Origin: Anopheles merus
Taxonomy: Eukaryota; Arthropoda; Insecta; Diptera; Culicidae
Direction of reading: 5' to 3'
DNA: 64,000 nt
Assembly (NCBI RefSeq): GCF_017562075.2
Contig: NC_054084.1
Span: 14,522,798 to 14,586,797, forward strand
Position 1 is the first letter of the stretch, and each line of letters begins with the position of its first letter. Shown here one piece after another: positions 36,598 through 49,904 of this stretch. The notes under the pieces were generated by a model that did not search any database, was not told the DNA's origin, and saw only the letters and a list, made by a program, of their open reading frames with translations. The position numbers and the translations under genes were made by a program.

Positions 36598-37500
36598 CTG
36601 AGGATGGTATGCAAATTGGGGGGCCTCTCGTACGCTCGTCTTCCAGGCAGAGTGAGAAGCTGGGCCCGGAGAGGACCCTTCTGCCCACTTGCGCGAGGAA
36701 GAGGAGAGAGAGAGAAAGAGCCTTTGGCTGTTTGCTTTGGCTTTGCGAGACGGAGTTAAGTCGAGCCAATCAGATCGATTCGATATTCGAATCTCCTCCG
36801 CATACCGCACACTGCGGTGTGCAACGCAAACTTGGGCGCAAACTTTGTGCCTTCCGGAATTTTTTCGGGGTACTTGGGGGGTTGGCTTTGTATTGGGACG
36901 ATGAAGATGACGTATGCTCAAAGTGGACGTCGCAAATTGTCTTAAAATTCGGCGTGCTACTAATGGAATTTTGCAATACAGCAATGGCTCATCGCCAAGC
37001 TTTTGATATAGTGCCTAACGATAATTGAGACATTCAAAGATGCATGTGCGTCAACAAATGATAATGAATAACAACTATATTCTAGTTTTTTTACTGATGT
37101 CCTATTACGCCTTCGGTTATAATCCCTTCAAGCCTGCCCGATGGGTCTTCTCTCAAGGAATGAAGGGTTTAAGCACAACCTCTTATTTTTGTAAATATCT
37201 TAATGATAAATCAATGTTTATTATTCCCTATTATTCATTAAAGCTTTATTAAAGCGTTTCGGTCTATAGTGCTATCACATAAGCATTTATAGGCAAACAC
37301 TTGAAATATTGCATGAAGATTAGAGTTACCAAGATTCCTATTATATGTTTATTTATCATTATCATTTACTTATCTTATTCTTAATAACTATCTATATCGT
37401 TTTCTTTCTCAGCTTTTCTATTTCTATCTCTAAGCCTTGAAGCTCTCTTGTGGTAGTTTTACACTAGTAAATTAATTTCTCTTATTTTATTGTACTTTTC

Positions 37501-37505
37501 TTCTC

Positions 37506-37545
<40 letters not shown>
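37501..37545. repeat. CT dinucleotide repeat
   Basis: About 40 bp of nearly perfect CT units in AT-rich intergenic DNA upstream of CYP307. Confidence 0.9.
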
Positions 37546-37547
<2 letters not shown>

Positions 37548-37643
37548 TACTACTTTATATGCATTGTTTTTTCATGTTTGTTCAGGTTCTTTTTTGTATA
37601 TTGCTAATATTGTGTAGTGTAGTGTTCAAAGTCAAAATGATTG

Positions 37644-37947
37644 CAGTGAAATCTCTCTAAGATTTAGTGACAATTCAAGACGAATTGTTTCTTTAAGATG
37701 AACATTTTCCATACATTTTATGTCTCTTCAAGATGAATATCTCCCTAAGGCATTCTAGCAGCATATGCGATTTGGCAGCCTAAATTCTCTACGACGAATT
37801 TTTGGATGATAGTTCATACAAATATTGGTCAAAGGATGCCATGGTTTCGTAGATATTTCAAAACAACTACTTCATCAGTTTCCCTCATAATGAATATCTC
37901 TCTAAGCTGACGATCCCATGAAGATTCACCTTAAAGAGAATTCACTG
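37644..37947. mobile_element. Mariner/pogo-type MITE with CAGTGAA ends
   Basis: The left end CAGTGAAATCTCTCTAAG is inverted with the right end CTTAAAGAGAATTCACTG, matching at about 14 of 18. TA follows the right end; the left flank is TG. Repeated AAGATGAATATCTC-like internal motifs are present. It is about 304 bp with no open frame. Confidence 0.6.
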
Positions 37948-40900
37948 TATTTCTAAAGTCACTGTTACTAAAGTCATATTTATGCATAGCACTTGACACA
38001 TTCAATATTTATTCATTTCGAAACTACTAACTCGAGTTATAAATATTCAAGATCTTTTGTGTATATAAGATGTATAAGACCAATACGAGCCTTTCTTTCA
38101 AAATAATAGCACGTGGTTGTTAATTCTTAATAAAACGTAATCTTTTTTGAAACTCTTTGAGCTTATAAGGACATTGCATTGGAACAATTGGAGATCAATT
38201 TCAAGTTAAAATCGTTTGTTAAAGAAAGAAGTGATAAAACAGGTTTTTTACGGTAAACTCAAAGCAATAGAAGGGTAAACTAAAAACGTTAATGTGCCCA
38301 AACAGGTAGCTAGTTCAAAGCAAATAGCTACAGTACAGTATCGATCTTTGACATGCGAGAATCTTTAATTCTGTCGTGCACAGTTTTGCGCTTTCCGTAT
38401 GGCAAGCATATGTATGGTGTTTCGTGCTGAAAAGAAGCTATTGGTAGCAAAATTAAACATCCCGGCACGTTTCCGTGTTGTTCAGCAATTATGGACACGT
38501 TTTTCAACCCAATCGCTTGCCCCATTGCCCAGTTGGCAGCATCCTTTAGCTTCACCTGTCCCTGCCGAATGTACCGCGATTTACCCCATTGCTGGTGTTT
38601 CAGCACCGTTAACCCCGTTGCACAACCCGTTAGCCCGGGCCAACCACACATACACACGCGCGGCGCCCGTTTTGCCACCACTTTGGTACGCACACCCCGC
38701 CGCATCCCCATGCGGATTTGTTCTTCCCGTCGCCTCACCGCCTCAAATACTCCGTTGCACATGCAAATCGAAAGTAACTGTTGCGGTGTTGAACCGAAAC
38801 AACAGTTTGCCATTTGCAATGTAAAGCGCCGATTGTGTGCGTGTGTTCTTTTTTGTCTTCTTCTGCTCTCCACCACTGCTTGCCCTTTTACCCTTCCCTC
38901 CCCCCCCGCCCCATTTAGCACACTGTGAAATGGAAGGGGAGGAGGTGTTTGTGTTATTATTATCACCAACAAACCTAAAAATCCATTCCGGTATATTAAA
39001 TCGACCGTTTTTTGCGACGGCACTGCTTAACGGTTCTGTGGACGGAGCCCATCAGCGTATCAGCGTTACACTGGTGCGTAAAACATTGTCGCGCAAAACA
39101 AAACGCCAACAAAAAAAAACGCCTGTGCACATGTGATCGATACGCAGCCGGAGCACCGGTAACCAGGCGTCTCCATCCGTAAGCAATATTCAGCTATTTT
39201 CGGGTGAGTTTTTTTTTTACTTCTCCTCTCAGTATGTGCTCCACTTTCGACAGCACCCCAAAACTGGTCAGGGAGAGAGAGAGAGAGAGAGAGACAGATT
39301 GTACACCCTGGCCCCATTCCACCGCAACCAGACCGCCCCTCGGCAGAAAAGCGGGACAAATCCCGCTTTACACCTCAGGACGCTCTTACACTTATTAGAA
39401 TTAAAATGAGGTCCGGCTTCCGTATATGATTGAACCGCTTTGGGTTGGCCGCTGTGCTGACGGCGGCGCGTCCCGCAGCGTACGTATGTAACCGTGATTT
39501 ACCGTCCCCGTTTTTTGTTGTTGTTGTTGTTGCCAACATTGGTAGAGGGTGTGCGGGATGAGAGGCAGCGGGTTCGAGATCGCTCTATCTGCAGCGCTCT
39601 CTAGCACCGTTGCGGCGTAGAGAATAGGTGGGAGAGTGAGCTGATAGAGGTAGGAAGGGTGCGCGGGAGGGGGTTATTGCAGTCTATTTTGCTTCATTTT
39701 TGACTAACCCCGTTGGGCACAGTGGCGCCGAAGCTGCAGCACAGCCCACAGCTTTGCCTGGCCCGACCCGCAAACCCCCTCGAGCCTAGGCCGGGCCAGG
39801 CCAGCCGGCGGCAGCAGCAGCAGCAGCCAACGGTCAGTGGAATTGTTTTCACTTAACCTAACCTATTTGCATTCGCAATCCAGCCGCACACACACAAACA
39901 CACACGCGGCCACACACGGGGCCGCGCATCGGAATGGGGGGCCGCTAGTTGGCGGGGCTGCTGCCACTGGCACCACCACGACGCAGTTCGTGGCGAGCAC
40001 CGGCCACAACGCCACCGGCCACCGGTCGCCGTGGCCAGCCGTAGCTACAGTGCGTCCATTATTAATGAGCCGCCCGCCCCGGGCCTTGCGTGACGTTCGA
40101 AAGGACCCAGCCACTGCGAGTGCACACCAAAGGAGGGCCCCTACATGGCCACTGCGGTTCGATGGAGAAAGTGTGCTCGGCCCGCTCTGCCGTTAACTTG
40201 CCGCGGGCAAACAAAAACATTTACATAGCTGCAGCCGTGTCCCGTGGGGGTGCCACACCCCGTGCGGGCCGGGAGTGTGCCTTGCATTCGCCGGACTTGT
40301 TGCCAATGCACCCGCCAATGCACGGCTGCAAAATGGCGAAAGATCGAGAAACGGCCACCGATCGAAGTCAAGTTCCGTGCGTCCGACCTCTTTCCGACTT
40401 TCGACGGCGACGGCGAGCTTTTGAGGGCGCGCGCGCGCGAGAGCTCGCGCGTAGGGCGAACCATTCCATAAATCCCATTGCATATTTCACACCCCTAGGC
40501 CTGGCAGCTGGAAATTTTGCAAATGCAAAGGCGGAAACTTTGGCGCACGGGTTGCAGCACGTTCGCATTAGCGATCGAGAAAAAAAAAAAAGAAGTGGCA
40601 CACACACACACAGAGTGAGAGTAAGAGAAAGGGATGGCTCGCAACCCGGTCCACTACCTCGATCGGAACGAGTGTGATGGGGCATGCCCCAGGTGATTGT
40701 TAATTAAAAGCGGCTGAACTCCATCTGCAAAATGGTTGCAGGCGGCTGCGAGACGCTCTCCGGGGAAATGCATAGAAAATGGCGGCGGCGGCGCTCTCTC
40801 TCGCTCTCTCTCTAAGCGCTAGCAAAAGTGCGAACGAAACCAGCCGGCCGGCCCAGATTTGCATGTCGCTTATGCACGGGTGGAAGGAGGGAGAAAGGAG

Positions 40901-42379
40901 GGGACCTTATGATTCAGGTCGTCTTCAGGTGGAACCGGTCCGCGGCAGCTGGGCCTTCTAGAAGCTGCATATCGTTGACCTTTGAGTTGGTGTGCTGCCG
41001 CCCCGAATGGAATGGATACACTCTCACACGAACGCATACAAACAAACACTATTCCACAAAAAAAAAAACAACACAAAAATACCCAACCAAACACCCCACA
41101 CACTACACCTACCTAGTGGGCTCTTTACCGTACGCGAAACTGTGTATTTCCACTATTCCCACACCCAACCGCTGACCCGAGAGGGGCTGTATAAAGTTTC
41201 TAGCGTCACCAGATGCGATCACTGTGTGTGTGTGTGTGTGCGCTGGGTCAGAACCTCAATCCATAAATTGGGCATTCCCCCAGCGCCCTCTCTTCGACGG
41301 CGTAACAGCTACTGCGCGTCGCCATGGAGATTGTGAAGCTGCAGAAAGCCGCGCTCCGACCGTAGCGTAGTGAGAACGATCGGCGGAACGGACGGACGGG
41401 GCACTGCTTTTTCACTTCGGGCTATGCTGGCCGGCAGTTCACTTTGGGAAACAAGGTGTTTGGGTACAAATTCGATTTAAATACCATGTGTTTATTTTTT
41501 TTTGTTGGGATGGGGTTTTTCCAAACCATCCCCCCTCAATCCACCATTTTTTCTCTCCCATTTCGTTTTGTATTGTTTTTTTTTGAGGTTTGGGTGTGCA
41601 GAGGGGGGGGGGGGGTGCCACCGTTTGTTGTTTTGCTTTTGCCTTTCTCGCCCTAATTTTGTCCCTTGTCTGCATTGTGTTTGTGTGTGTGTTTTGTTTA
41701 TTTGGGTCTTGTCCGACTTCGTACCTAGGGGGGGGATTTGGGTTTGGGAGTTGCAGTTGTTTTGAATTTTGTTTTATTGTCCTACGCCTTTGCTTTATCT
41801 TCCATGCCGAATGCTGTTTCTTTCATAATCTGGTCCACGGGTTTTTTCCCCTCCCGTTTTTTTTTTGTTTACCGTTTCTGACCTATGTTAAATGTCGGTG
41901 AGCGCTGGCTTATATGACGCCGTGCTGAGAAGTAGGTAGTTACGCTTTTAGTTTGCTCCTTGGAGAGATTGTTTACACCAAACTGTGTTGTTATTGCAAG
42001 GAAGTAATTAATTATTTATCGCTCTTTTTCTAGGGTGGTTTTGCATTACAAGTGTCCTGTATTGGGGATAGTAGGTGAAGTATAGGATACGCAAAACTCG
42101 GATAAACACGCCAGAGGAACTATTAAAAGCCGAAACAAACTGAATTTTGCTATTGATAACACGCAATAACAATTCACTGTGTTGTAGGGTACGAGATATT
42201 GATGAAGAAAAAGGGACACTAATGGAGTAAAAATAAATACGTTTTAGCTAAATGCGATGTAAACCTGCAAAAGTTAGTACAGGAAATGTAAATGCTCTGC
42301 TAATACCCCTCTTAACGAGTATATTCTCGCATAATGCGCAATATCATGTGTGTTCCCGATAAGAAATTATGAGATCGTA
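37948..42379. other. Intergenic DNA with a GC-rich block (38.3-41.4 kb), no supported gene
   Basis: The GC-rich block contains CAG, CA and GA repeats and many overlapping frames, the largest 231 codons at 38328-39023 minus. None shows a domain or paired splice sites. The composition resembles promoter or noncoding-exon DNA, and a donor-like GGGTGAGT occurs at about 39201 (+). 41.4-41.9 kb is T/G-rich low complexity. Confidence 0.35.
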
Positions 42380-42388
42380 AGAGAGAGA

Positions 42389-42454
<66 letters not shown>
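42380..42454. repeat. GA dinucleotide repeat
   Basis: About 75 bp of GA with one GATA interruption, intergenic. Confidence 0.95.
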
Positions 42455-42457
<3 letters not shown>

Positions 42458-42596
42458 AATCGTGACCATTTTGTGAGTTTCAATACTAAGAATCGTTAAA
42501 TATCAAACTATTCCCAAAAGGCGCAGTATATGAGTGTGAAGGAAAAGTGTAAGGGTGGTGACTCTTTACAGGGTTTTCTAGGGGTTCCCAAAGTTA

Positions 42597-42895
42597 AGTT
42601 ATTATTTCTTGACTCTTTCTTATGGGAAGTGAACTTCATATGTTGAAAATTGGACCATATGGCACTCTTTTTGGTAAAGCTCCTTGATAATTCCAATTAG
42701 ATTTGTTTGTAGAGTTATTATTCCTTGACTCTTTCTTATGGGAAGTGAACTGCACATGTTGATAATTGGACCATATGGCACTCTTTTTGGACAAGCTCCT
42801 TGATAATTCCATTTAGGTTTGTCCAAACCGGGTGCCATTGAATCCAATTCCCATCATATGAAGTTCATTTCACGTACGAAAGAGTCAGTAAAGTG
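42597..42895. repeat. 116-bp tandem duplication with an inverted third copy
   Basis: A unit containing GACTCTTTCTTATGGGAAGT and CCATATGGCACTCTTTTTGG begins about 42597 and repeats with a period of 116 bp (GACTC at 42611 and 42727). A third, inverted and diverged piece (ATGAAGTTCATTTC...GAAAGAGTCAG) ends near 42892. The arrangement resembles a foldback element. Confidence 0.7.
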
Positions 42896-43097
42896 TCCCA
42901 CAGCTATGAGAACTCCTGAAAAATCCTGTAACGCCCACTGTCAGTCCAAAACTTACGTGAGGTCATACAAAAATCGAAAAAAGCAGGAGTGGACCGTGGA
43001 CGCGTCCACTCCACGACCAGATAACTCTTTTCAGATCACATGATAGCCGTGCTGAGAGCGTTGCTGCCGCTATCGACAGGTGGAGTAAGTGAGGTAA

Positions 43098-43216
43098 TCA
43101 GGCCTATCATATATGTCGAATCCATCGGAAGCCCCAGAATCGAACGGAAGAATATTTAAAAAATGAAGCGTTCGAGTGAATTTCCTTGAATGCCGTACGC
43201 AATATGATAGGCCTGA
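43098..43216. mobile_element. Small MITE or foldback with AGGCCTATCATAT ends
   Basis: TCAGGCCTATCATAT (about 43098) and ATATGATAGGCCTGA (about 43216) are inverted repeats about 120 bp apart. No target duplication was found. Separately, 43500-43537 ends CTCGTTATCGAGGGGTTCCACTG before TA, like one end of a mariner-type MITE whose partner end I could not locate. Confidence 0.4.
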
Positions 43217-43734
43217 GTGTCTTCAGTTTGATTGCTCCATTTCCTTCCTTACTATTTGACAATATTGGAGGATCTCAACGGCTTCGGCCGAGGAAGTGGG
43301 CAGGACGTGGATTTTAGTGTGTAGTGTACTTCGCTAAGAGGTGTGTGTTTCACAAGTGTGAGGTGTATTGATGAGTGCGTATAATCATTGCATATACCTG
43401 CACTTTTCTTGACCTGGAACCAATTATTTCACTTTCCATACAACTTGAGTATGAAAAAGAGCCTCCTGTATTATGACTTTTTTGCATAACAAGATGAAAC
43501 GGATTAAACCTCGTTATCGAGGGGTTCCACTGTATTTGTTCTAATTCCCTTGATGCTCTTCACGTTTCCCGGAAATATATAAGAACGAACTAGAATCAAC
43601 CATTTTGTTTGAGTATTGTTTGGGTATACTACAGTAACAAGTTAAGTAACCATTTGTCAGTTGCGGATGGTTGCAAATGCTTTCAATCATGAGTATAATA
43701 ATCATAAATAGCCGTAAAGCATCAGCAAATACAT

Positions 43735-43815
43735 GGACCGTTCTCGTGGTACAGTCTTACGACTTAACAACACGCTCGTCATGGGTTCAAGTCCCGAATG
43801 GACCGTGCCCTCAAA
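43735..43815 (+). mobile_element. SINE200-like tRNA-derived SINE fragment
   Basis: The stretch reads CTCGTGGTACAGTCTTACGA ... CAACACGCTCGTCATGGG, with a pol III A-box-like TGGTACAGTC (about 43747) and a B box GGTTCAAGTCC (43784-43794). From memory this closely matches the 5' tRNA-like part of the Anopheles SINE200 family, minus a short internal segment. The body and tail are missing. Confidence 0.7.
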
Positions 43816-46457
43816 CCTCTTGATGTAACAAACTTTTCAAACATTAGTAATATTCAAAAAGAGCATTAAACATAAAAAATAAAGCAATGAGAAGTAGATA
43901 AGGTACTAGACTAGAAGTACGTACAATAAAGCTAGAAGAATAAGAGTAGATAGACTAGTCTAGTACGTTAAAGGCAAAATTAACTAAAATTTAGTAACTA
44001 AAAAATAATGTAAATGTTACTGAAAAGACCGCTTTCTACATATTATTTGACAAACAAGCAATTATACAAGTCCAAAGGCTTCAAGAAAATTACAAAAGAG
44101 CGATATAGCAAATTTGTGAATGAAATTAAATGCAAAAAACAAAATTAACTGACCACTCTAAAATGGGGAACAAAAACGAAATAGGTCTCATAATAGGACC
44201 AATGAAATAGAATACTCTTTGCGCAAGAATCACGCCCTTCGTTCAATATTCTGATGCAATAAATTAAAACAACCAATTTCATATAACCATATCAGCCTAT
44301 CCTACTTCCCGATGCACCGACCTAGAGGCGCGACAGTGCCTGGTCTAGCCAGTGGCGTCGGCCCATAATGCATACCGTGTTATATTTTATTTAAATGTAG
44401 TACAGCACCATTTCGCTGGTTCCAAAAACAAAACAAAACCGACGATATCACAAAAACCGTCCAATCGATCGGATGGGAGGGAGGGATCTCGTTACGCGCG
44501 TGTCCTACACATTTCACTGTTCCCACAGAGTTAAGTCATATCCCAACGATTCCAGCTCTGTTATCGTTATGCGTGCGGTTTGGCATTGCGCCACACGCCC
44601 CCAAACAGAACATCTGAATAATGGCACGGCTATGCGGTAGCTACTACCACGGCTACTACCAAACGATCGACGGCCCAAGCAAGCACACTAGCCAGCTCGT
44701 TATGTTCGGGCCAACCTACCCGCCATTCATCGCGTCCCTCGTTTTCTCGAACATGCATTGAACAGGGCACAACTGGGCTAGCAGCGGCTCGGGCAGAGGG
44801 TATAGCGTTATCCGAGCCCTGCCTTGAACGTGATCATCACGTAACAAGTCGGATATGTGTGTTACTATTAGCATGCATCATGCTTGCTTGGAACGAGCGC
44901 TATCGTATGCGAAAGATTTGAATGGCACATGGTTTGACACTGTCAAAGACAATCGATGCAGATCGTATTCGACCGAATCGGTTGAATTTGATTTCCTTTG
45001 ATCGGGCGCTTGTTCTTGTTTGCTTATCTACCCGCTGTCGTTACGTTTAAGCTTTCTGTTCAAGCTGTTAACGCTTCTCCACTCCACTCCGGGCTGCGCT
45101 GGTGAGCCTCTTTCACTCTGCACAGTGCTAGCAGCAGCGACCGCAGCACAGTTTTGGTAGTAAGTGGTTGTACTTTTAAAGCAACCGTGATTACATTATC
45201 CGCAATGTGCTGTTGTGGGCGCCTGTTTTGTAATAGGAAATTACTTTAAACATGTTACCGATCTAGAATTTGCATTCCAAATGCCGTCGAAAAGATGATC
45301 TAACACCAACAACGTGTTCAGCCGCTGCGTGAAGGAAGGAAAAGTGGAAGCGAGTGGTTTGAAAACAAATACATTTCTAGGGTAAGAACGTAATTTTTGT
45401 TGTTTTCTTCTGCATGCCCTTTTTTTTTGGTCTACTCTATTAGCAATTCTGTCGAAGAATAATAAAATATTAATCGAACAGAAGCGACGAAAAGCACACT
45501 TCTCCTGCTTGTATAACAGTCCTACTCCGCGTGTTGAATTATTTTGAATAAATGAATAATTAATTGTATATTATTGTTCAAATAACTGAGCTACTTACGA
45601 GAAGCAAAATCTTTAAACACATACAAAATTTAATTTAAATTCATTGTTATAACAAAAAAGTAATATTGCAGTGCAAACCGCATACATAAATTGAAATAAC
45701 GTTAGTAAAGCTTTCACGGAGCTTTTTTCCAAATAAACAATAAAAAAAAACGCAACCATGACAAATCGTTACCAAGTGTTACTGTCGATAGAAACTAATA
45801 ACGATGCGTTACAATCGTCTGTTTGGTTCAGTAAGTCATCGAATAACACTTCACCACTACCATCATTATCTGGATGATTGTCTCTCTTATTAATAACTTA
45901 TTCTTAAACAATTAATAACAATAATGAACAAGCAGCGGAGTTTTGACGGACTCCAAAAACTCTAAATCTCAAGTCCCGGTTGGATAGAATGGCCAGAACT
46001 TTTTCTTATTCATCAGCTCAATAAGGCAGCGAAAATCCGAGGAGAAACATGGCGAGGATAAAAATCCTTTCATTCAAGCGATACAATCAAACACTAAATG
46101 CATAACGCGTAAGCGTTACAAAGCATAACTGGTCGAATATATGTTATTAGAAGCCCTCCACGAGAAAAAGAGTAAGAAAATAAACACTAAAAAGGAGGAT
46201 GCGGAGTATGGAATAGACCGCAACTGGTAAACAAGCAGATCTCGCAGACATGAGCTGCGTCATATGTTTTGTGTTACTGTCGTTCAAGTTATACGCTGGA
46301 AATCCAATAGCCATAATCCTCCAATAGTCCCTAAAAAGCTTTAATAAGGCACTGCTACAATGGCGTGTTACTTAGGGGTTCGTTGCGTTAGGCTAATATG
46401 TCATCCACTTCGTAAAATACTGGACCATGGAGTAAACATACATTTAAAAGATTATAG
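43816..46457. other. Intergenic DNA, no supported gene
   Basis: AT-rich on both sides of a moderately GC-rich stretch (44.3-45.4 kb). A donor-like TTCTAGG|GTAAGA at about 45382 (+) might end a noncoding exon, but no downstream exon was found. Confidence 0.35.
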
Positions 46458-46465
46458 ATTATAGG

Positions 46466-46704
46466 CAGCGGCGGATCTAACGGTAGGCGGACTAGGCGGT
46501 AGCCTGGAGCAGTGCCGATTTAGGGGCCCCGAAGATCTCTAGTCTTAAGTATGCCGTATGTCTACAAGTGGACAGAGTATTAGTGACCGATGATCGATGA
46601 TCGATGACTGTTTAATCTCCCACCTCCCGGTCATCAGTTACCATTTACAGGGGCCTCAACTCGTCTTACCGCCTAGGGACCCCGATACCCTTAATCCGCC
46701 ACTG
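46466..46704. mobile_element. hAT-type MITE with perfect 8-bp target duplication
   Basis: The element begins CAGCGGCGGATCTAAC and ends TTAATCCGCCACTG, an imperfect inverted tip of the CAG(C/T)GGCGGAT type. It is flanked on both sides by ATTATAGG (46458-46465 and 46705-46712), a perfect 8-bp duplication typical of hAT insertion. The 239-bp body is noncoding and includes a short GATCGATGATCGATGA repeat. Confidence 0.85.
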
Positions 46705-47451
46705 ATTATAGGTCTACTGCTAAACCGCAAAGTCTAACCTAGGCAGCCGGCAAAGTAAAATTCGAATCCCATCATTCGAATCCCAAATGAACCGGTGCGC
46801 GATATACGTAAATAAAATACGTCAAAGCCTTCGTAATACGTCATAGCCAATGGTCGTAGCTGGTTGACATCAACCAACAGACTAACTAAGAATTCTTCCC
46901 ATTCCAGCGATGTGGTTCGCACAAAGTTGATGGAAGTTTTTGTTTCCAGGGGTTTTCAGGACTTATTATACTTCTGACACACTTTCTGGACTCTTTCGCA
47001 TCTTTAGGTGCATTGATGATAAAGCTATCACATTTCTAATCCTGTTGTGACGGAATTCGTGGATTCGATGGCATCCTTCCTGGAACATATAATTTCCATT
47101 AGAAATGTGTTGTTCCAACAGGATTGAATTCACATCGCATATAACAAGAAAAACCTTATAAAGATACGCCAATACTTTTTTTCGAACAGGAATTTACTAT
47201 TTCTAATAGCGAGTTGTAATTGAAACTGTTTGAATAACTCTAATTGAACTACTAATGTTTCGCTTTCGTGAACGTTAACTTCTGGAAGAAAGTCCATGCA
47301 CAGAAACCAAACACACATAATCGGATGTTGTTTGTGATTTAGAACAGATAGTGAAACACAGCAACAACTGCATCAACTCACTTTCCATTCCAGCTGTGAT
47401 GCATATGAAAACAGCCGCTACCGTTTGCACCCACTACTCTCTAGCCATTTT

Positions 47452-48227
47452 CTAGGAAGTCCTTTGTGAGTGCTGTCGGTTTGCCCTTGCCCGCCCACCC
47501 GAGACACAAATGCAGCCTCCAAAACGTGCCCGTACAAACAAAAGCCAATGGCGGCAACACAACACACAACACACATTAAACCGTCGACGCTTTCTCCTTC
47601 GCCTGCAGCAAAAAAAAACCCCACAACCCGTGCACATTAGCATCGGCCTGTGTTGTCGCCCGTTTGTGTGTGTGTGTGTGTTCGAGCTGCTTTCGAAAAG
47701 GGAGGAGCGCCGCCCACTCACGTGTCGATTAGCATTTGTTCTGCGCTTAACTGCTGCTTAACTTTCACCCGGGGCATCGGGATACCGGATGCCGTGATTG
47801 TTTGCCGCAGTTGCACCGTATTCCGCCCCAGGTTGCTGTTGATCGTCACTTTCCCCCGAACCGTGCCGCGGGCCGTGCCGTGATCGCTACCTGATGGCTT
47901 TATTTTTGCCTTTTGGCTCCGGGCCTTCTGTTTTGCTGGAAGAACGGCTGGCCTCCCTTTGGACCAGTTCCGAATTTCGTCCTTTTCACCTTGAAGCTCC
48001 GGCGATTGGGCTGTACATCCGTTACTGGTGTTGTGGGGAGGTACTGCCACTCCCCACGGATTCAAATAAGCTTCGCTTTTCTCCTCCACACCGTGTATTC
48101 GCGATTTTATTATCAAATGTGTTCTATTGCCAATTCCGATTGGCTGTTCTTCCCCGCCCGATTCCCAAGCGTTGCATGTAATTTGAATGTCAGTGTGAGA
48201 GTGCGGCTCTTGAATTTTCTTTTTCAC
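47452..48227 (-). CDS. Tentative two-exon coding gene, unknown product
   Basis: A minus-strand frame is open from about 48227 to a consensus donor (GACAC then GTGAGT, exon end 47722). It rejoins in frame at a strong acceptor (poly-T then GCTGCAG, exon start 47602) and stops with TAG at 47452. The first part encodes a polar, basic stretch ending SAEQMLIDT. The second begins RRRKRRRFN, which resembles a nuclear localisation signal, then becomes Cys-rich. No ATG opens the first exon (the frame begins at a GTG), so an upstream exon or internal acceptor is needed; I could not identify one. I recognise no domain. A 169-codon open frame is not rare by chance in 64 kb, so the support is mainly the paired splice sites and codons that look coding near the donor. 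Confidence 0.3.
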
Positions 48228-49904
48228 TTTACTGTTTGTTTGTGCGGGCGCGCGTGCGCCTTCCTTTCACCCTGCTATAGATGGACGATTCCAATGACAA
48301 GGGCCGGTTGCGATCGCCGCGACAGGGGCCCTCGATCCGCGCCGCATACCTACATGTCAATCAATGAGTCACGCGGCACTTACATAACGGTAGCGGGCGC
48401 TGGAAACGGGATAATAATGTACGGTATTGGGCCGGTACGTTCGCCCCGAAACTGTCAGGGATGCGCACTTCGGGGACTCCGAGCAAATGGGGGAAGGGCG
48501 TGAACTTAATCTGTGTGTGTGTTGTGCGTCCATAACACCCCCAGTGCATCCCAAGCGCGCGCACACCGCGCGCTCAAGATCATGATCGCGAACAATCGGT
48601 GCCACTCGAAAAACAGTCTACGTTAAATATAATGCCCCCCCATCCCGTCTCTACCACGTAACGTGATGCCAAGGGACGCCTAGGCGTGTGTGTGTGTGTG
48701 TGGTAAAGGAAGAAGAGTGCGCAGGAGTGCGCTAATGTTATTTCGTTCGCGAGCCCCGTTACCGAAACGATTTGCATTGCGGGCCTTTTGTTTCCGCCGC
48801 TCCCGTTGCCGTCTGGTCTGGTGCACTCACACTTTGCGCCGAAAACACCCAAATGCATCTGGGGAGCAGGGGGTGGGGATGAGATTTCGAATGCAGCCCG
48901 CCGTGGGGCGTGTGTCACGGGCAGCACACGTCGAGCACAATTCCCCGTTAGCTGCTGCGGCCCGATTGGCGATGGGAACGTGTTCCGCTTGGCACGGGAC
49001 CCGATCGCGCAAAGCGGTACTACACTACGGAGGCTAAACCGTTAGTGCCGATCGCTCATTCAGCAAAACAGCAAAAGCATATACATACAACAACAACAAA
49101 AAAGTAAACGAAAAAAAAAAAGAAACGAACGAGGAGCGCTACATTCAAGATCATGAGATACGCCCTCTCGATGCTGCCGCACAACATATGCGCGAAGAAA
49201 TCGATCAAATCCTTCCCTCTTGCTGTGTTATCTGGTTGTAGTTGTGTATGTGCGTCTTGTGGACGAGCGGGGGGGAATCTATCGCAGGACTGGATGGGTG
49301 CAGGATTGATGCACGGAACGGGGAGGAAGAAGCGATTCGACAGAAGGAATTACAATACATTTTGCATAAGGATGTAAATTAGCCACACTTATTCTAAATG
49401 ATGATGATGTTAAGCTGCCACTCTTGATAGCACCACCATCCATTCCAACCTCCCCCCCTCATCCAACCTCTCTCCCCCTTCTTTTCTCTCTTTTTTTCCG
49501 CTCTTCCCTGTCCAGCAGAGTTTGGAAGGCTCGCGCGCTTCGCTTTTCGTGATCTTCCATCCATCCTTTCCGCTCTGATCGATTCGCCAACCAAAACCCA
49601 AAACGGACCCACGGTAGGCACCGCCGCGGAGCCCTCGCGCATAAATTGAGCCACGATTATACAACGTTGATATTGAGCTAGGGCTAGCAAAGGCAAAACT
49701 CTAACCGAACGTGCATGCAGGAGCCGGACGCACCCAGAACAAACAGAAAAGGATATGCAATCGCAGCACGGGACGCCGGAGCAAGCGTTCGTCTAACGCA
49801 GTCGGGTTGTATGCTGTTCGGCTCGGTAGTGGCGTGGCGTACGATTTTAAAGTATTTTACTTAAAAATACTTTTACATACTACTTTTACATCTTTTTTTA
49901 GAGA
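48228..49904. other. GC-rich intergenic stretch, no supported gene
   Basis: Several frames of 60-196 codons overlap on both strands, including a plus-strand 196-codon frame at 47913-48503 antisense to the tentative gene. None has a domain. The sequence could hold 5' exons or the promoter of the tentative minus-strand gene at 47452-48227. Confidence 0.3.

Noticed and set aside
38328..39023. 231-codon minus-strand frame
   Set aside because: No domain and no supporting splice sites, a run of proline and basic low-complexity, and competing open frames on the opposite strand.
43735..43815. A functional tRNA gene
   Set aside because: A and B boxes are present but the acceptor stem and anticodon arm do not fold; it matches the head of a tRNA-derived SINE instead.
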